Assembly: GCA_963971575.1 (NCBI GenBank)
Contig: OZ020611.1
Location: 24,411,279-24,475,278 of the forward strand
Direction: 5' to 3'
From: Liopterus haemorrhoidalis
Taxonomy: Eukaryota; Arthropoda; Insecta; Coleoptera; Dytiscidae
Length of the DNA stretch: 64,000 nt
The position numbers and the translations under genes are program-made. This document shows, in pieces, positions 32,352 to 42,907 of this stretch (position 1 is its first letter; the number at the start of each line of letters is the position of its first letter). The notes beneath the pieces are model-generated. The model searched no databases, had not been told where the DNA came from, and saw nothing but the letters and a program-made list of their open reading frames with translations.

Positions 32352-32552
32352 GCTTAAATTATCTTATATTTTGAGTTACTGTTACCTGTTTATTCAGGGA
32401 TGAAAAGTCAGACCAAAATGTCCCTCTCACCATGCAACTTTCATATACTAGGTCAGTGGCGGCTCTATGTCTAAGCAACTGGAGGGGCAATCAAAATTTA
32501 AATAAAAAAATACAAAAACTTACCAATTACATTTTTTGCTTTCATATTAAAG

Positions 32553-33474
32553 CAGCGTTTCTCAACCGGGGGCGGCGGCCCCCTGGGGGTGGGGGCGTGA
32601 ATGATTCGTTGGGGGGCCGTGAAATAATACAAGATCGAAACATGAAAATATAATAAAAATGCAGTCAATCTTACAAGATATAAATTTTATCCATATTTAT
32701 AAATATCTTACATTTATATTCATAAAAATATATCTTTCATAACATAAATAAAATAAATATTCTATTTATTTTTATACATAACTTACTTGTTTTGACAACT
32801 AATTTAAACTACAGGCTATTTCAAACGTTTAAGTTGTCACTAGCTAACTTTATAATGAGTAAATGGGTTTTTACTAAACAAAATGATCAAAAGTTTCATT
32901 CAATTGATAAAAATTACTAGATTTGAAAATATAGTTCCGCTTTAACCAAATGAACAGACTATAAGTAGACTATATCATGGTAAAATAAATTGTATGTTTC
33001 GGTGGATGGGATTCTCTGACAATGGTTGGCGTTGGAGGTACTTCAAGTATTTTCAAGTTGTACTTTGAAGTAGGTACGACTTGAAAGTGCAATATTTTTT
33101 AATATATATTTTTTTAATTGATCACCGAGCTACAGATAATTCAAGAGTAAGGATGCAAATGTGTTTAAATTAAAATGGAAGGCACTTTGAACACTTGCAA
33201 ATAAAAATACTTTACTTTCAAGTCGTTATAGGGAATATAATCATCATTTAAAAATATCACAGTTTTTTGTCAACCGTAAAAGATATTAAAAAAATGTTTA
33301 AGTAAAAGTGGTTGTAAAGCTCTATCCAAAGATATCCAATATGACATTTTGTGGATAAATTTTAGTTCAAAATTTTTCCCAACTTGCTCACACGTCGCTT
33401 TTTCGAGGGGGGGGCGCAGATAATATTTACATAATTTCGGGGGGTCCCAGGCCAGAAAAGGTTAAGAAAAACTG
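32553..33474. mobile_element. hAT MITE containing a nested MITE
   Basis: Starts CAGCGTTTCTCAACCGGG and ends with the inverse of CAGTTTTTCTTAACCTTT. Flanks TATTAAAG (32545-32552) and TATTAAAT (33475-33482) differ at one base, giving an 8-bp hAT duplication. G-rich blocks lie inside both ends. The Tc1-type MITE at 32812-32960 sits inside and must be younger. Confidence 0.8.
32812..32960 (+). mobile_element. Short Tc1/mariner-type MITE, copy 4, nested in hAT
   Basis: Begins CAGGCTATTTCAAACG and ends CCAAATGAACAGACT. Internal TAAGTTGTCACTAGCTA and AACAAAATGATCAAAAG words match copies 1 to 3. 149 bp, flanked by TA-containing sequence. Confidence 0.7.
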
Positions 33475-33482
33475 TATTAAAT

Positions 33483-33949
33483 ATTGTCAAATCAATCAAC
33501 GATCATTTATTAGGTTATGTAGGCGTAACTAACTTTTGATACAGTACTTCAGAAATTTCATCTCATTATTCATACAGGTTTTTGGTTGAAATCAGTTGTA
33601 ATGTTTAACTTAAAACCTTTTAATTACACACCACACTTTGTAACAATTTTAAATTTGAAACAGTATAACATATTTAATACTGGCAGAAATACCCGGCTTT
33701 GACCGGGAGGAAAATAAAGTTTTTTTTTTATTTAACCAATTTAAGACACATCCACTACAATGGTGATAAGTGTCCTTGTACATTATACCTACATTGAATA
33801 ATACAGGTAATCGGTTATTAAATGAAATGCTTGGTAAAGTTTCACAAACTGTTTTATTGAACATGCAGACTGCAGTTTCGGTAATATTAATTAATATAAT
33901 AAGTATATACATATATTTAGATATTTTATTTGTTTTGTATCTGTGGGGC
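33483..33949. other. Unassigned stretch
   Basis: Holds an ACCCGGCTTTGACCGGG palindrome-like word near 33692-33708, of a kind often seen at insect repeat boundaries, but no second copy in the window. Confidence 0.3.
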
Positions 33950-34335
33950 GAGATCAGTTTCTTCTATGAACTGTAGTATCCGTCTAGTTATTTTCATGTT
34001 GTTAAAGAGGGCTTCCTTCAGTATTGGTGGTATTTTTTTTTTTGTCATTTTCTTGAGTACTTTGGGCGATCAGGGGATGTTTACTGTTAGTTAAGTGTTA
34101 CATAAGTTGCATTTGGTGGGATCGGATTTATCCAGTATATATTTATGGGTTGCTAAAGTATGGCCACTATGCAATTTCGTAACCGTTATTTGTTGTTTCC
34201 TTTTATTGAATGTGTGCCATTTTTTTGTGTCCTCTTTTATTCCCCGTAGTTTGTTGTTATTTATTTCTTTCCAGGCTTTGTCCCATTCTTCTCACACCGT
34301 TCTACTTATTTCATTCTTTATGTCACTGTGAGGTA
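33950..34335 (-). pseudogene. LINE C-terminal fragment with CxxC
   Basis: The minus strand reads IKNEISRTV, a stop, EEWDKAWKEINNNKLRGIKE, DTKKWHTFNKRKQQ, TKLHSGHTLATHKYILDKSD, PTKCNLCNT, another stop, LTVN, then a frame ending in NNMKITRRILQFIEETDL. This is the segment after the RNase H domain in insect Jockey/R1/I-type LINEs, with the G.T..TH.Y pattern and CxxC. The histidine and final cysteine of the zinc motif are lost to a small deletion. No reverse transcriptase is preserved next to it. Confidence 0.65.
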
Positions 34336-35034
34336 ATGTTTGTTATATGTAAATTTGGAGCTGATTTTATTGCTTTATCAAAACAAAGTTTAAAACTTAT
34401 TTTATGGAATATTATTTCAATGATGGATAAAATACCAACGTACGTTACCTTCGATTTTAGTTATTTAATTTAAGAGCGTTTAATTTAATAAAATAGTTTT
34501 ATATAAGCTGTTCACTTTTGTAAGAACAAACTAAGAGGGAATTTTGTTTTCAATAGTTTGCATTTTTGAAGCTGTATGTCATGTTGGTATTCAAAAATGT
34601 CACTTTTTTAAAATGTCGATCCATTTGACATATGTCATAATGAAAAATTACATCTTAATTATAATGATCATAACCTTATCAACCTAAAGTCGGTTTTACA
34701 GCGTAAGGAATATTTTTAATTGACATTTAAAGTCAGTAACACACCATAAAAGTAACCAAAATAACCAGATCTAGTGTGTTCTTACAAATGTGAACTGCTT
34801 ATATAGGGTTTTAACAATGGACGTAGGCTGTGTACGATCTATCATCAAATGTTCGTGTAATGTGAAACAGCCAAAATTAATTCGGCATAGCAGGTCAATT
34901 TCACGAAATCTTACAATATGACACGAAGCCTAACATTCCCACACACAATCAAACATACACTGAGCTTTATATATTAAATTTGAATTAGATTGAGATAAAA
35001 TAAGTTAAAACTTTTTGTATACAAGTTCAGTTGT
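34336..35034. other. Unassigned AT-rich stretch
   Basis: No gene or repeat copy recognised. Short open frames overlap the LINE fragment in the antisense direction. Confidence 0.35.
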
Positions 35035-35240
35035 CCTATTTTTACTTATTTTACGTAAAATACGTAAAACTATCTTAACTTGTATTACATTATTATTGTA
35101 TTAAAACTTGTACTTTTGTTTTGTGTTAGACATTTTGTACAAATCGTGTAAACCTGTTATTAAGTCACCTGAAAGGGTGATTTGTTGGTTTCCCATGTTG
35201 GAAATAAATAAATAAAAGAAATAAAAATAAATAAATATTT
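35035..35240 (+). mobile_element. LINE 3' untranslated tail
   Basis: Contains TAAGTCACCTGAAAGGGTGA, then GGTTTCCCATGTTGGAAATA followed by AATAAATAAA repeats. This resembles the 3' ends of insect Jockey-type LINEs, which finish with a variable AAATA tail. No coding part precedes it, so only the tail was inserted. Confidence 0.45.
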
Positions 35241-35654
35241 AGATTTTAAATTATTATTGTGGCACTATAATAGCAACTAAAGATAATTTTAAATATTGTG
35301 AAATTATTCTCATTTCAGTTATAAGCGTGTTCTCAGACAGCTTTGGGCTGTGTACCAATGCAATCTTACGGAGAATACAGGAGCTATAGTCACCGTTAGG
35401 GCGCGACGCAAGAGAAGTTCACATATAAAAGCAGTATCTGGGATAAAATAGTTGCATGCTCGAAACTGAGAGCGCTTCGGTATGAACAGTTGCACTAAAT
35501 CAAATAGCGCAGCGTAGCAAAACAAACAAGCTTAGGAGCTACAGATTTAAACAAATTTAAAAATGAAATAAGAATCTCAACATGAAAATTGTACCATTGT
35601 ATTTCTTGTATTCAACAAAATATAAATAAGTAAATATACAGATAATTAGCCTAT
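35241..35654. other. Unassigned stretch
   Basis: A GC-richer island at about 35330-35530 (GGGCGCGACGCAAG and AGCGCAGCGTAGC) has no coding signature that I recognise. Confidence 0.3.
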
Positions 35655-36185
35655 AGCGTCGGCATTTTTTACCGACCACCAACATATACAGGGTTTGTTT
35701 GAAACGGGGCACCCCGAAAATCTCCTTTATTTGTAAAGATACAAAAAATCTTCAGAACAAATTCTAAGGCACTTCCGGTTTCACCGGAAATGATGTCAAC
35801 TTTTGATCAAGCATAGGAAATCGATAATTTTTTCCTAAAAGTACATTAAATTAGCTTTACAATGACACCAAAAAATCATGTTTTTATGTTAACCATTTCA
35901 AAATGGCGACCATTTATTTACAAAATAATAATCAACATAAGTTTTACGAAGTTGAACGTAACAAGCTTTGAAAACAATAAAAAAAGAAACAAAATATCTC
36001 TAAAATAAACTATTATGTCTCAATTTTTTCATTCTTATATGTAACGTTTCCATGGTCATGATAAATAATATATCTGTTAGAAAATATTAGGCCAAGTTAT
36101 TCCTACTCTGCTGCTAGAATGTATTTTATACAAGTACTTTATGATGGCGGTCGGTCCTGTGGTGGCCACAGCTGATTTTTTTTTT
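35655..36185 (-). repeat. Dispersed repeat B, copy with a replaced interior
   Basis: The right 135 bp (36050-36185) is the reverse complement of the start of B at 5740-5875. The left edge (ACCGACCACCAACATATA) matches the opposite end of copy 1. The middle, with GAAACGGGGCACCCCG and ACTTCCGGTTTCACCGGAA, is unlike copies 1 and 2. Same ends with different interiors is the pattern of a non-autonomous DNA transposon family. Confidence 0.6.
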
Positions 36186-37164
36186 ACAGCAGCTTCTCAC
36201 TATTCAAATGTGTAAAAGAGATCATTTGAACTCAAATTATGTGCTGGTCACATAGAATATTTTAAATCGTATCCTCCAGTTTTCCTTGACCTTACATAAC
36301 GTAAAATATCAGACAAAAAATAATAGCTAATGCTTTATTCATTGTCTGACAAATACGAAATAGACTGACATGATGTCCATTGATTTTTCGCTATCTCCCC
36401 CAGCTGATGAATTGCACAACTCTCTTAAGGGATCTTTCAAGGTTTTACGTTTATTTTTTAATGATAAGTTCTAATTTTCTATTAAGGTTGGGTTAGGTTA
36501 AGGTCAGAAAAATCGATATTTGTCTGTTTTCGTCTTGTACAAACATTTGTGAAACACTTGTAGTTATAAATCGAAATAAAATTATTTATGATAATAACAG
36601 TGGACTGAATAAACTTGTAAAACTACGTGTTACAAAAGTAATAAAATTTTATAATTCACGGTCATCAGAGAACAAAAACTATTAGGAACAAAAAAAAAAA
36701 ATACATAAAAGTTTTATAATTTCCACACAACCATCACGATCTGAAATATTAATTATTTACTCCGTTTGGTTAAACAACGTTACTTACCGTGTTGTAGTAT
36801 TAGCCGTGTCCGTCGATTAATGATAATGACCGAATTCAGCAGATTCATCCACTGATGAATCCACTGTGGCTTACCGGTACCAACTTACTATTGAATTTTT
36901 TTGAATGTACATTTTTTACAGCGCTCTCGAACGGTATATATGAAAACTACAATATCTAAACAATGACCCATCATAATGACAGAAATAAACTGATGAACAG
37001 TGTCTTTTGGAAAAAATTGTCTCCAAGTTTATAAAAAATAGAACATAAAATGTTCTATTTTTTATATCATTAAACAACATATTATGTTATTTGATTAGGG
37101 CAAAATTGATTTAAATTTTATGCTGAATTTAGCAGAATAACTAACCTATTTATTCTATACGTAT
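36186..37164. other. Unassigned stretch with a perfect palindrome
   Basis: At 37031-37064 the arms ATAAAAAATAGAACAT and its inverse are separated by three bases. No gene recognised. The GC-richer patch at 36780-36890 contains a repeated ATTCATCCACTGATGAATC word. Confidence 0.35.
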
Positions 37165-38238
37165 TCTGAGGCATTCATGAAAGCACCATCTCAAATATTA
37201 AAAGTCTGTATACCGACAGCAATAATTATGTCAGAACAAGAAATGAAGTATCGAGATCTTTTATAACGGAAAACGGACTCAGACAAAGATGCGTACTCTA
37301 CTACTGTTCTCACTGGTTCTAGACGACATCATAAAAGAAGTGAGACAAAATATTAAAGAATATTCTGTGGGCTACTGGAAAATGGAAAATGTGAAATTAG
37401 CAGAACTTTGCTATGCGGATGACATGGTCATAATAGCAAGGAACGAGGACGAACCACAAAACAACCTGAACCAACACAATAAAGAATTGAAGACAATAAA
37501 TATGAAAATTAGCACAAAAACAAAAATAATGGTAATAAGTAGGACAAAAATGCAACACAAAATTAAAATAGATGACAAAATAATAGAACAGGTAGGCAAA
37601 TTCAAATACCTAGGCACAGTTTTCGCGGAAGATGAAAAAATGGACGAAGAAATTATGGAAAGAGTAAGCGGAGCAGGAAGAATGTTCAATAGCATCAAAG
37701 CACCGTTCTTAACTAAAAAAGAAATACCAACTAACATCAAGGTAGAGATCTTCAAAAAAGTGACAGTACCAATGACATACGCCTCAGAATCCTGGACCAC
37801 TACACAGACGCACAGGTCTAAAATAAGAAGCTCCGAAATGAGATTTTTAAGCAAAATCGAAGGTAAAACAAAATTAAACAGAATAAGAAATGAAGTATTT
37901 AGAGAAAAACTAGGCACAAAACCAGTAGAGACTATAATAGAAGAAGGACAGCTAAGATGGCTGGGACATATACACAGAATGAGTGAAGACAAAACAGTAA
38001 AAAGAGTTTATGAAGCAAGAACAGTGAAGAAAGTTAGACCAGGAAGACCGAGAAAAACCTGGCACCAAGAAACAAAAGAAGCTGCAACGAAGAGAGGCGT
38101 AAAGTGGGAGGAGATAAGAAAATATTCAAAGGACAGAACACGATGGAAAGAAGTATGGAGAACAACACCAGAAAATAAGTAACTCAACTATAGCCTTATA
38201 CCGCAAGGTAGAAAGGCTTCAGGATTAAGTAAGTAAAC
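37165..38238 (+). pseudogene. RTE-like LINE, 3' half with YADD box
   Basis: An upstream frame reads GIHESTISNIKSLYTDSNNY and ENGLRQRCVL, then a frameshift at about 37290 leads into a 297-codon frame: LLFSLVLDDIIKEVRQ, LCYADDMVIIARNE (the catalytic YADD box near 37411), KFKYLGTVFAEDEKMDEEI, EIFKKVTVPMTYASESWT, RSKIRSSEMRFLSKIEGKTK, GQLRWLGHIHRMSED, GRPRKTWHQETKEAA, and DRTRWKEVW. That is the palm end, thumb and C-terminal domain of an RTE-like reverse transcriptase. The GLRQGC box is GLRQRC. After the stop comes TAGAAAGGCTTCAGGATTAA and a TAAGTAAG tail. It is 5'-truncated, with no endonuclease. A different lineage from the LINE at 13205. Confidence 0.85.
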
Positions 38239-38859
38239 TAACGAATTCAAATATATCTGTATTAAAATTGAATGAAGTCGCAAGAAGGGATAATTATTTT
38301 GAAGCAATTGTGGTAGAATGTAATATCTGAATATCTGTTTAACCATTCTTAAATAGATTTGAATGTAAGCCTTTACAGTAATTTTCAGATTAACTTGTTC
38401 TTTAAATGAGTCTCCTCAGTAACTAAGCAAATTGACTTAACACCCTTTTCCTTCTCACCACAGGTATACTGTCAATATATCCATCGGTGAGCAACTAACC
38501 GTAAATGAAATCTGGTTACTAAAATGACGACCGACCGGTGAGTAAATACGGTAACTCACCGGTAGAGCAACGTATGTATACAGGAAAATATTTACTAACC
38601 GGTACCTCACCGATGAGTCAGCTGAATGAGGCCATTGGCAAGAGTTGTACGAGGGTCGGACAGTCGGAAAAACAACTAAAAACAGCTGACCAGTTTCGAA
38701 ACCACTTATTTCTTCGTCGGAGTTGATTTAAAATTTAAGGCCATTCTTAGATAATAAATAATAGTATGGGCCATGATATGATAGTGAGCAAATTAAATTT
38801 CACGAAAATTAGAATTATATAAAAAAAAATTACAGAATATCAGAATTTAAAAAATACTT
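38239..38859. other. Unassigned stretch with ACCGGT-type words
   Basis: Between 38450 and 38640 the words ACTCACCGG, ACCGGTGAG and CACCGATGAGT recur in both orientations, as in a small inverted-repeat element, but no ends or duplications could be fixed. The 62-codon frame there is not convincing. Confidence 0.3.
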
Positions 38860-38960
38860 TTTCTTCTTCTTCTTCGGGCAAAGTCATTCGGGTTGACATT
38901 TGGTCTCATTCCCTTATCTAAGCCCTTAATCTTGACCTATTAATTTTGAAATCTTTCCAT
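38860..38960 (-). mobile_element. Possible RTE 3' tail
   Basis: On the minus strand the sequence ends ATGACTTTGCCCGAAGAAG followed by more GAA repeats, as in the GAAGAAGAA tails of insect RTE-type LINEs. Only about 100 bp, so low confidence. Confidence 0.35.
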
Positions 38961-40083
38961 GTACCCTGTATATCTGATCTATGTGCTGTAGACATGATCG
39001 AAGAACAGTGTGTCGGAGTAAAATTTTGTTTCAAACTTGAAAATTGATGACAGAAACACTCGAACTTTTGAAAACATCTCTTGGAGCAGAGTCGAACTGC
39101 TTGTTTTAAGTAGTTCGGGCGACTTAAAGGTGTTAGAAATTTAATCTAAGATGACAAGAGAAGGGAAAGATCTTTAATTTCTAACACCAATGAAAAGGTT
39201 CCAGAATTAATATTTATCAGTCGACGACGACCTTTTTATTAATAAACCTTTATGCTGCTAGTCAATAAATTTTTTGATGAAATCTTATATTTAAAGAAGT
39301 TCTAGCTTTCTTCTTCTACGAAAATATCAATATTATGTTCTGTCCACATTGGATTTCAACTTAATATGAACAATAAAGATCAGTAAAATGGTATCATATG
39401 CAATATCTATATCTCTATCGTATTGAAAGTATAATATATTGAAATGAAGAGGAAATGCACAGTGAATGTATGAATGCAAATATCACAATAAATATAAAAT
39501 ATTCAGCAGCTGATTGAGACAGGCAATAGAAGCCGTGGAGACTATTCAACATTGAGCGGCATTTCTGAAATTAAAGATTTATCAAATGTACATGGAAGAT
39601 TAAAAGGAAGGGAAAAAGTAATTGAAATTTTTATATACATTTTTTTACCATACAGGTTGTTTTACATGCAGTTATTAAAAATGTAATAAATATTTAATAA
39701 AGTCTACGTTTGTTATTAAAATTTGATATATGTTTCCATTAAAGTTTGTGTTGTCTGAAAATTTGTACAGCGAGTCTATTAATTTAAAATTGCATCATCT
39801 AAAATTATACTGTATTTCAGTTTAAGTAGAGGTTCATAACCAGCAAACCCCTCCCCCACCAAAAATTGTAAAGCGGTCTAAAGAGCTATAACAACATAAG
39901 CTAAGCCAGCATATTTATTCGTTCTGAACAAAGACAATTTGCTACTTATACTGTTAACAAAGTACATCCCTAATGGCTTTTGGATATAAAAGGCCAAGAA
40001 TGTTCTGGAATAAGTATGGTCAATTATAAAAGCTTTCCGTGAGGTATGGACAAGAAGTTGAGCTTAGATAATGATAGAGTTAG
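38961..40083. other. Unassigned stretch
   Basis: A short inverted pair GGTGTTAGAAATT lies at 39129 and, reversed, near 39175. Near 39992-40030 the words AAAAGGCCAAGAATGTTCTG resemble the RTE fragment at 22225, too short to call. Confidence 0.3.
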
Positions 40084-40087
40084 TTAA

Positions 40088-40832
40088 GGGGGGGGGGGGG
40101 GGGTATGGTCAGAGCAGCACATTTTATACCCATTTTCAAGATTTTTTTTAGAAAACTGTTAATAGTAACTTGATTGGGATAATACCTACAGTAAAGAATA
40201 ATCTTTGAAGATTATCCAAAAAAAATTTTATTGAAAAATATCGAAAATTAAGCTCGTGACATGAATTTGAAATTTTCGTTCAGGACAAAGAGTTGATTTG
40301 CGGTGAGACACATAACTAATGACTGGATCATCTGAAACAAAAAAACCAAAAATATTTCGTTAGTTTATGAGTTTCTTGAGGTAACGCTGTCGAGATATTT
40401 TTTTTTCTTGCTTTTTTTTTTATGGACTTTTTTAAAACTGAAAACAGAATATTCGAAAAAAAAAATCCGTTTTTTCCGTTTTTTTGACTTCAAACTTATA
40501 CCAAACATTAAATAATCTAGATATTTGAAAAAACTCGACAGCGTTACCTCAAGAAACTCATAAACTAACGAAATATTTTTGTTTTTTTTTGTTTTAGATG
40601 ATCCAGTCATTAGTTATGTGTCTCACCGCAAATCAACTCTTTGTCCTGAACGGAAATTTCAAATTCATGTCACGAGCTTAATTTTCGATATTTTTCAATA
40701 AAAAATTTTTTGGATACTCTTCAAAGGTTGTTCTTTACTGTAGGTATTATCCCAATCCAGTTGCTATTAACAGTTAACTAAAAAAAATCTTGAAAATGAG
40801 TATAAAATGTGCTGCTCTGACCATACCCCCCC
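40088..40832. mobile_element. Foldback element flanked by TTAA
   Basis: About 315 bp at the left (40088-40402) is the reverse complement of the right (40525-40832), with a loop of about 120 bp, so the whole element is a long palindrome. It starts with 16 G followed by TATGGTCAGAGCAGCACATT and ends with the inverse and 7 C. TTAA stands on both sides (40084-40087 and 40833-40836). TTAA duplications are made by piggyBac and Kolobok transposases. The G-rich start favours a Kolobok-like non-autonomous element, by inference. No open frame of significance. Confidence 0.85.
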
Positions 40833-40836
40833 TTAA

Positions 40837-41909
40837 GATTAGTCATTTAATGATAAGTTTAGTCAGTTGAGTTGATTGCTATACTCTGCTCAAAATCAAA
40901 AAGTAGTAATCATGCAATCTTCTCGTGATAATTTTGTTGAATTCTCGTCGTTCGTTGACTGTTTAGCACTTAAATTTATGCGGCAGCCATTAGGGTAGCG
41001 ACTTCAATTTTACACGTGATTTTATTACTATTTCTGCATTTCGAACAGGGTATACACGGTGTTAAGCTGAAGCTACTAAGTTAAGCTTAGCTATTTTTAA
41101 GTGTAGTCGATATCGATAATTTAAGTTTAATTGTTTTAAATTAATAAGTGTATAATCCAGTTTTTATGCACTATCCTATAAGAAAATTCAAAATCGTAAC
41201 AAATTTAGTCTTATATTTTATAATTATTACGTAACAATACTTGTATGGGACCTTCTGCTGCTAGTTTTCGACTTTTGTGTTTTTGGTTAAAATAAATTAA
41301 TTAAAAAGTAGGTATTATTTAAAAGATTTAGAGCTCTTAATTAAAAGATTCTCTTTGACCAGTAGTTGCTTTCATTAAATATAGAACCAGCGAAGCATCT
41401 AACTGAAAAAATTGGTATGAACGGACTAGATATAGAAATAAACAAAATGAAATATAACTCTCCTAACATATCACTGTATTACAAACAAAATATTACACTT
41501 AGGGCCAGTTGAATAAGCGTTGTTAACAATGTCGTCAGTTGACATTGTCAAATACTTGACAATCTTCGTAAATTAATTTAAACTGGTTTTAGTAATACCA
41601 TCAAAACAAAAATCACGACGACAGATAATAAAATTCTCGTGCAAGAAATTCCCTATTTGCAAAACTGTATTCATGATATTTTTTTTAATTATAAGAAACA
41701 CGCCTATACAAATTGATGGCGTATAATGTTGGTGAAAGAATATACTGATGAGAAGGCAGAGCGTGAAAATTTAAAGCGTAATAGTTATATTTTTGTATAG
41801 TCAATTAATAGATAAGAAACTATAAATCTCTGTCTTTAAAATAAATATTAGTTTTGGTTATTTATCTAGGGAGATTATACTATTTAATTTATGAATAATA
41901 ACTGTCGTT
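40837..41909. other. Unassigned stretch
   Basis: No gene. Around 41500 the words GGGCCAGTTGAATAAGCG and TTGTTAACAATGTCGTCAG suggest the end of another small element, but no partner end was found. Confidence 0.3.
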
Positions 41910-42500
41910 TGAATGTAACCATCTCAAGGCAGTTGAGTTTAAGCCGTCATAAGGTTAGGAGATATTTAAGAAAGTTGAGTTTTAAGAGTGATGAGGTTAA
42001 CACGTATTTAAGGGAGTTCAGTTAAGATAGACATGGGTTAAATACATATTTTGAGTGTTTAGCCGGTCAAGTAAAAATGTAACCAATAATTCCATATGGA
42101 CGTTAATGTAGTGTGCAGTGTCCAGCTAAAAAGATGGAGATACAATATTCAGATACTTGGGAGAGACAAATTGGTTTTAGACGATGTTAGTCAGGACTGT
42201 GGAGTCCATTGGATAATTAAGTGTTTGGTGCAGAGAGTCTCTCATGTGTTAAGTGTTGTGAATGTGTGTCTCACTGGATTAGTTGTTATCAACATAATTT
42301 TAAGTTAAGTAAATAATGTAAATATTAAAAACCCGTACCGTAATTTAAGTAGGTTAGTTAAATTTTGCGTTTAATTACAACCCTTAACTCCTTTCAAGAA
42401 TCATAGCAACCAGCTGGCGAACAATATCCGAAAACTGCTCGCGGATTATGAACCTTATTGTGTGGGAGACAGGAGACTATAGAGTTTGAAGGATGCACAC
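41910..42500 (+). repeat. LTR-like repeat, copy 1
   Basis: Shares an ordered set of words with 57680-58245: AGTTGAGTTTAAGCCGTC, AGACATGGGTTA, TTTGAGTGTTT, CCAGCTAAAAAG, AGTGTTTGGTG, GAATGTGTGTCTCA, TTAAAGTAGG-like, AAGAATCATAGCAACCAGCT, and further on CAGAGTAAGTACAAATG. In this copy the text after AACCAGC is TGGCGAAC, which resembles a primer-binding site following a long terminal repeat. No gag or pol is seen next to it. A solo or leader-attached LTR is the favoured but unproven reading. Confidence 0.45.
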
Positions 42501-42905
42501 AGTAAGTACAAATGTGAGCTTTTCTGTGAAGCCACTGGATGAGAGTCCGTGTACTTCTTCATCGTTTTTCAAACATTCAGATATTATAAATGAAATACGT
42601 GTTGAAGTTATATCAGAGTTTATTAGACTCATACTTCTCTTGACAAAATTACCACCAAGAAACATCCATCTCGAAAACCACTAACGTTGGTCAACACTTT
42701 TGTTTAAGTAACTGACAACACCCAAACTAATGCCAACCACTCTTCAACTCATTGCTGAATCTAAAACCTAATTTTAACTGACTTTCTTCTCTGACAACTC
42801 ATCCTGTACTCTTACTTACTTGAATGCACGCGCATTCCCATGTTGTTTATCTTAGTTACTTCAGGACCAGCTAAAGCGCGTTAGTAATAATCTTTACAGC
42901 TATAA
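42501..42905. other. Unassigned stretch after the LTR-like repeat
   Basis: Open frames of about 62 codons on both strands (42477-42684) match nothing known. It could be the untranslated leader of the LTR element. Confidence 0.3.
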
Positions 42906-42907
42906 TA

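Noticed and set aside
37411..37992. Minus-strand 193-codon frame opposite the RTE-like LINE
   Set aside because: It is the antisense shadow of the reverse transcriptase frame, which has clear motifs including YADD.
39992..40060. Possible RTE fragment (RPRMFWN-like translation)
   Set aside because: About 60 bp of resemblance to 22225-22260 only. Too short to call.
40365..40610. 81-codon Lys/Phe-rich frame in the foldback loop
   Set aside because: Spans the loop and homopolymer runs of the palindrome, so composition explains it.
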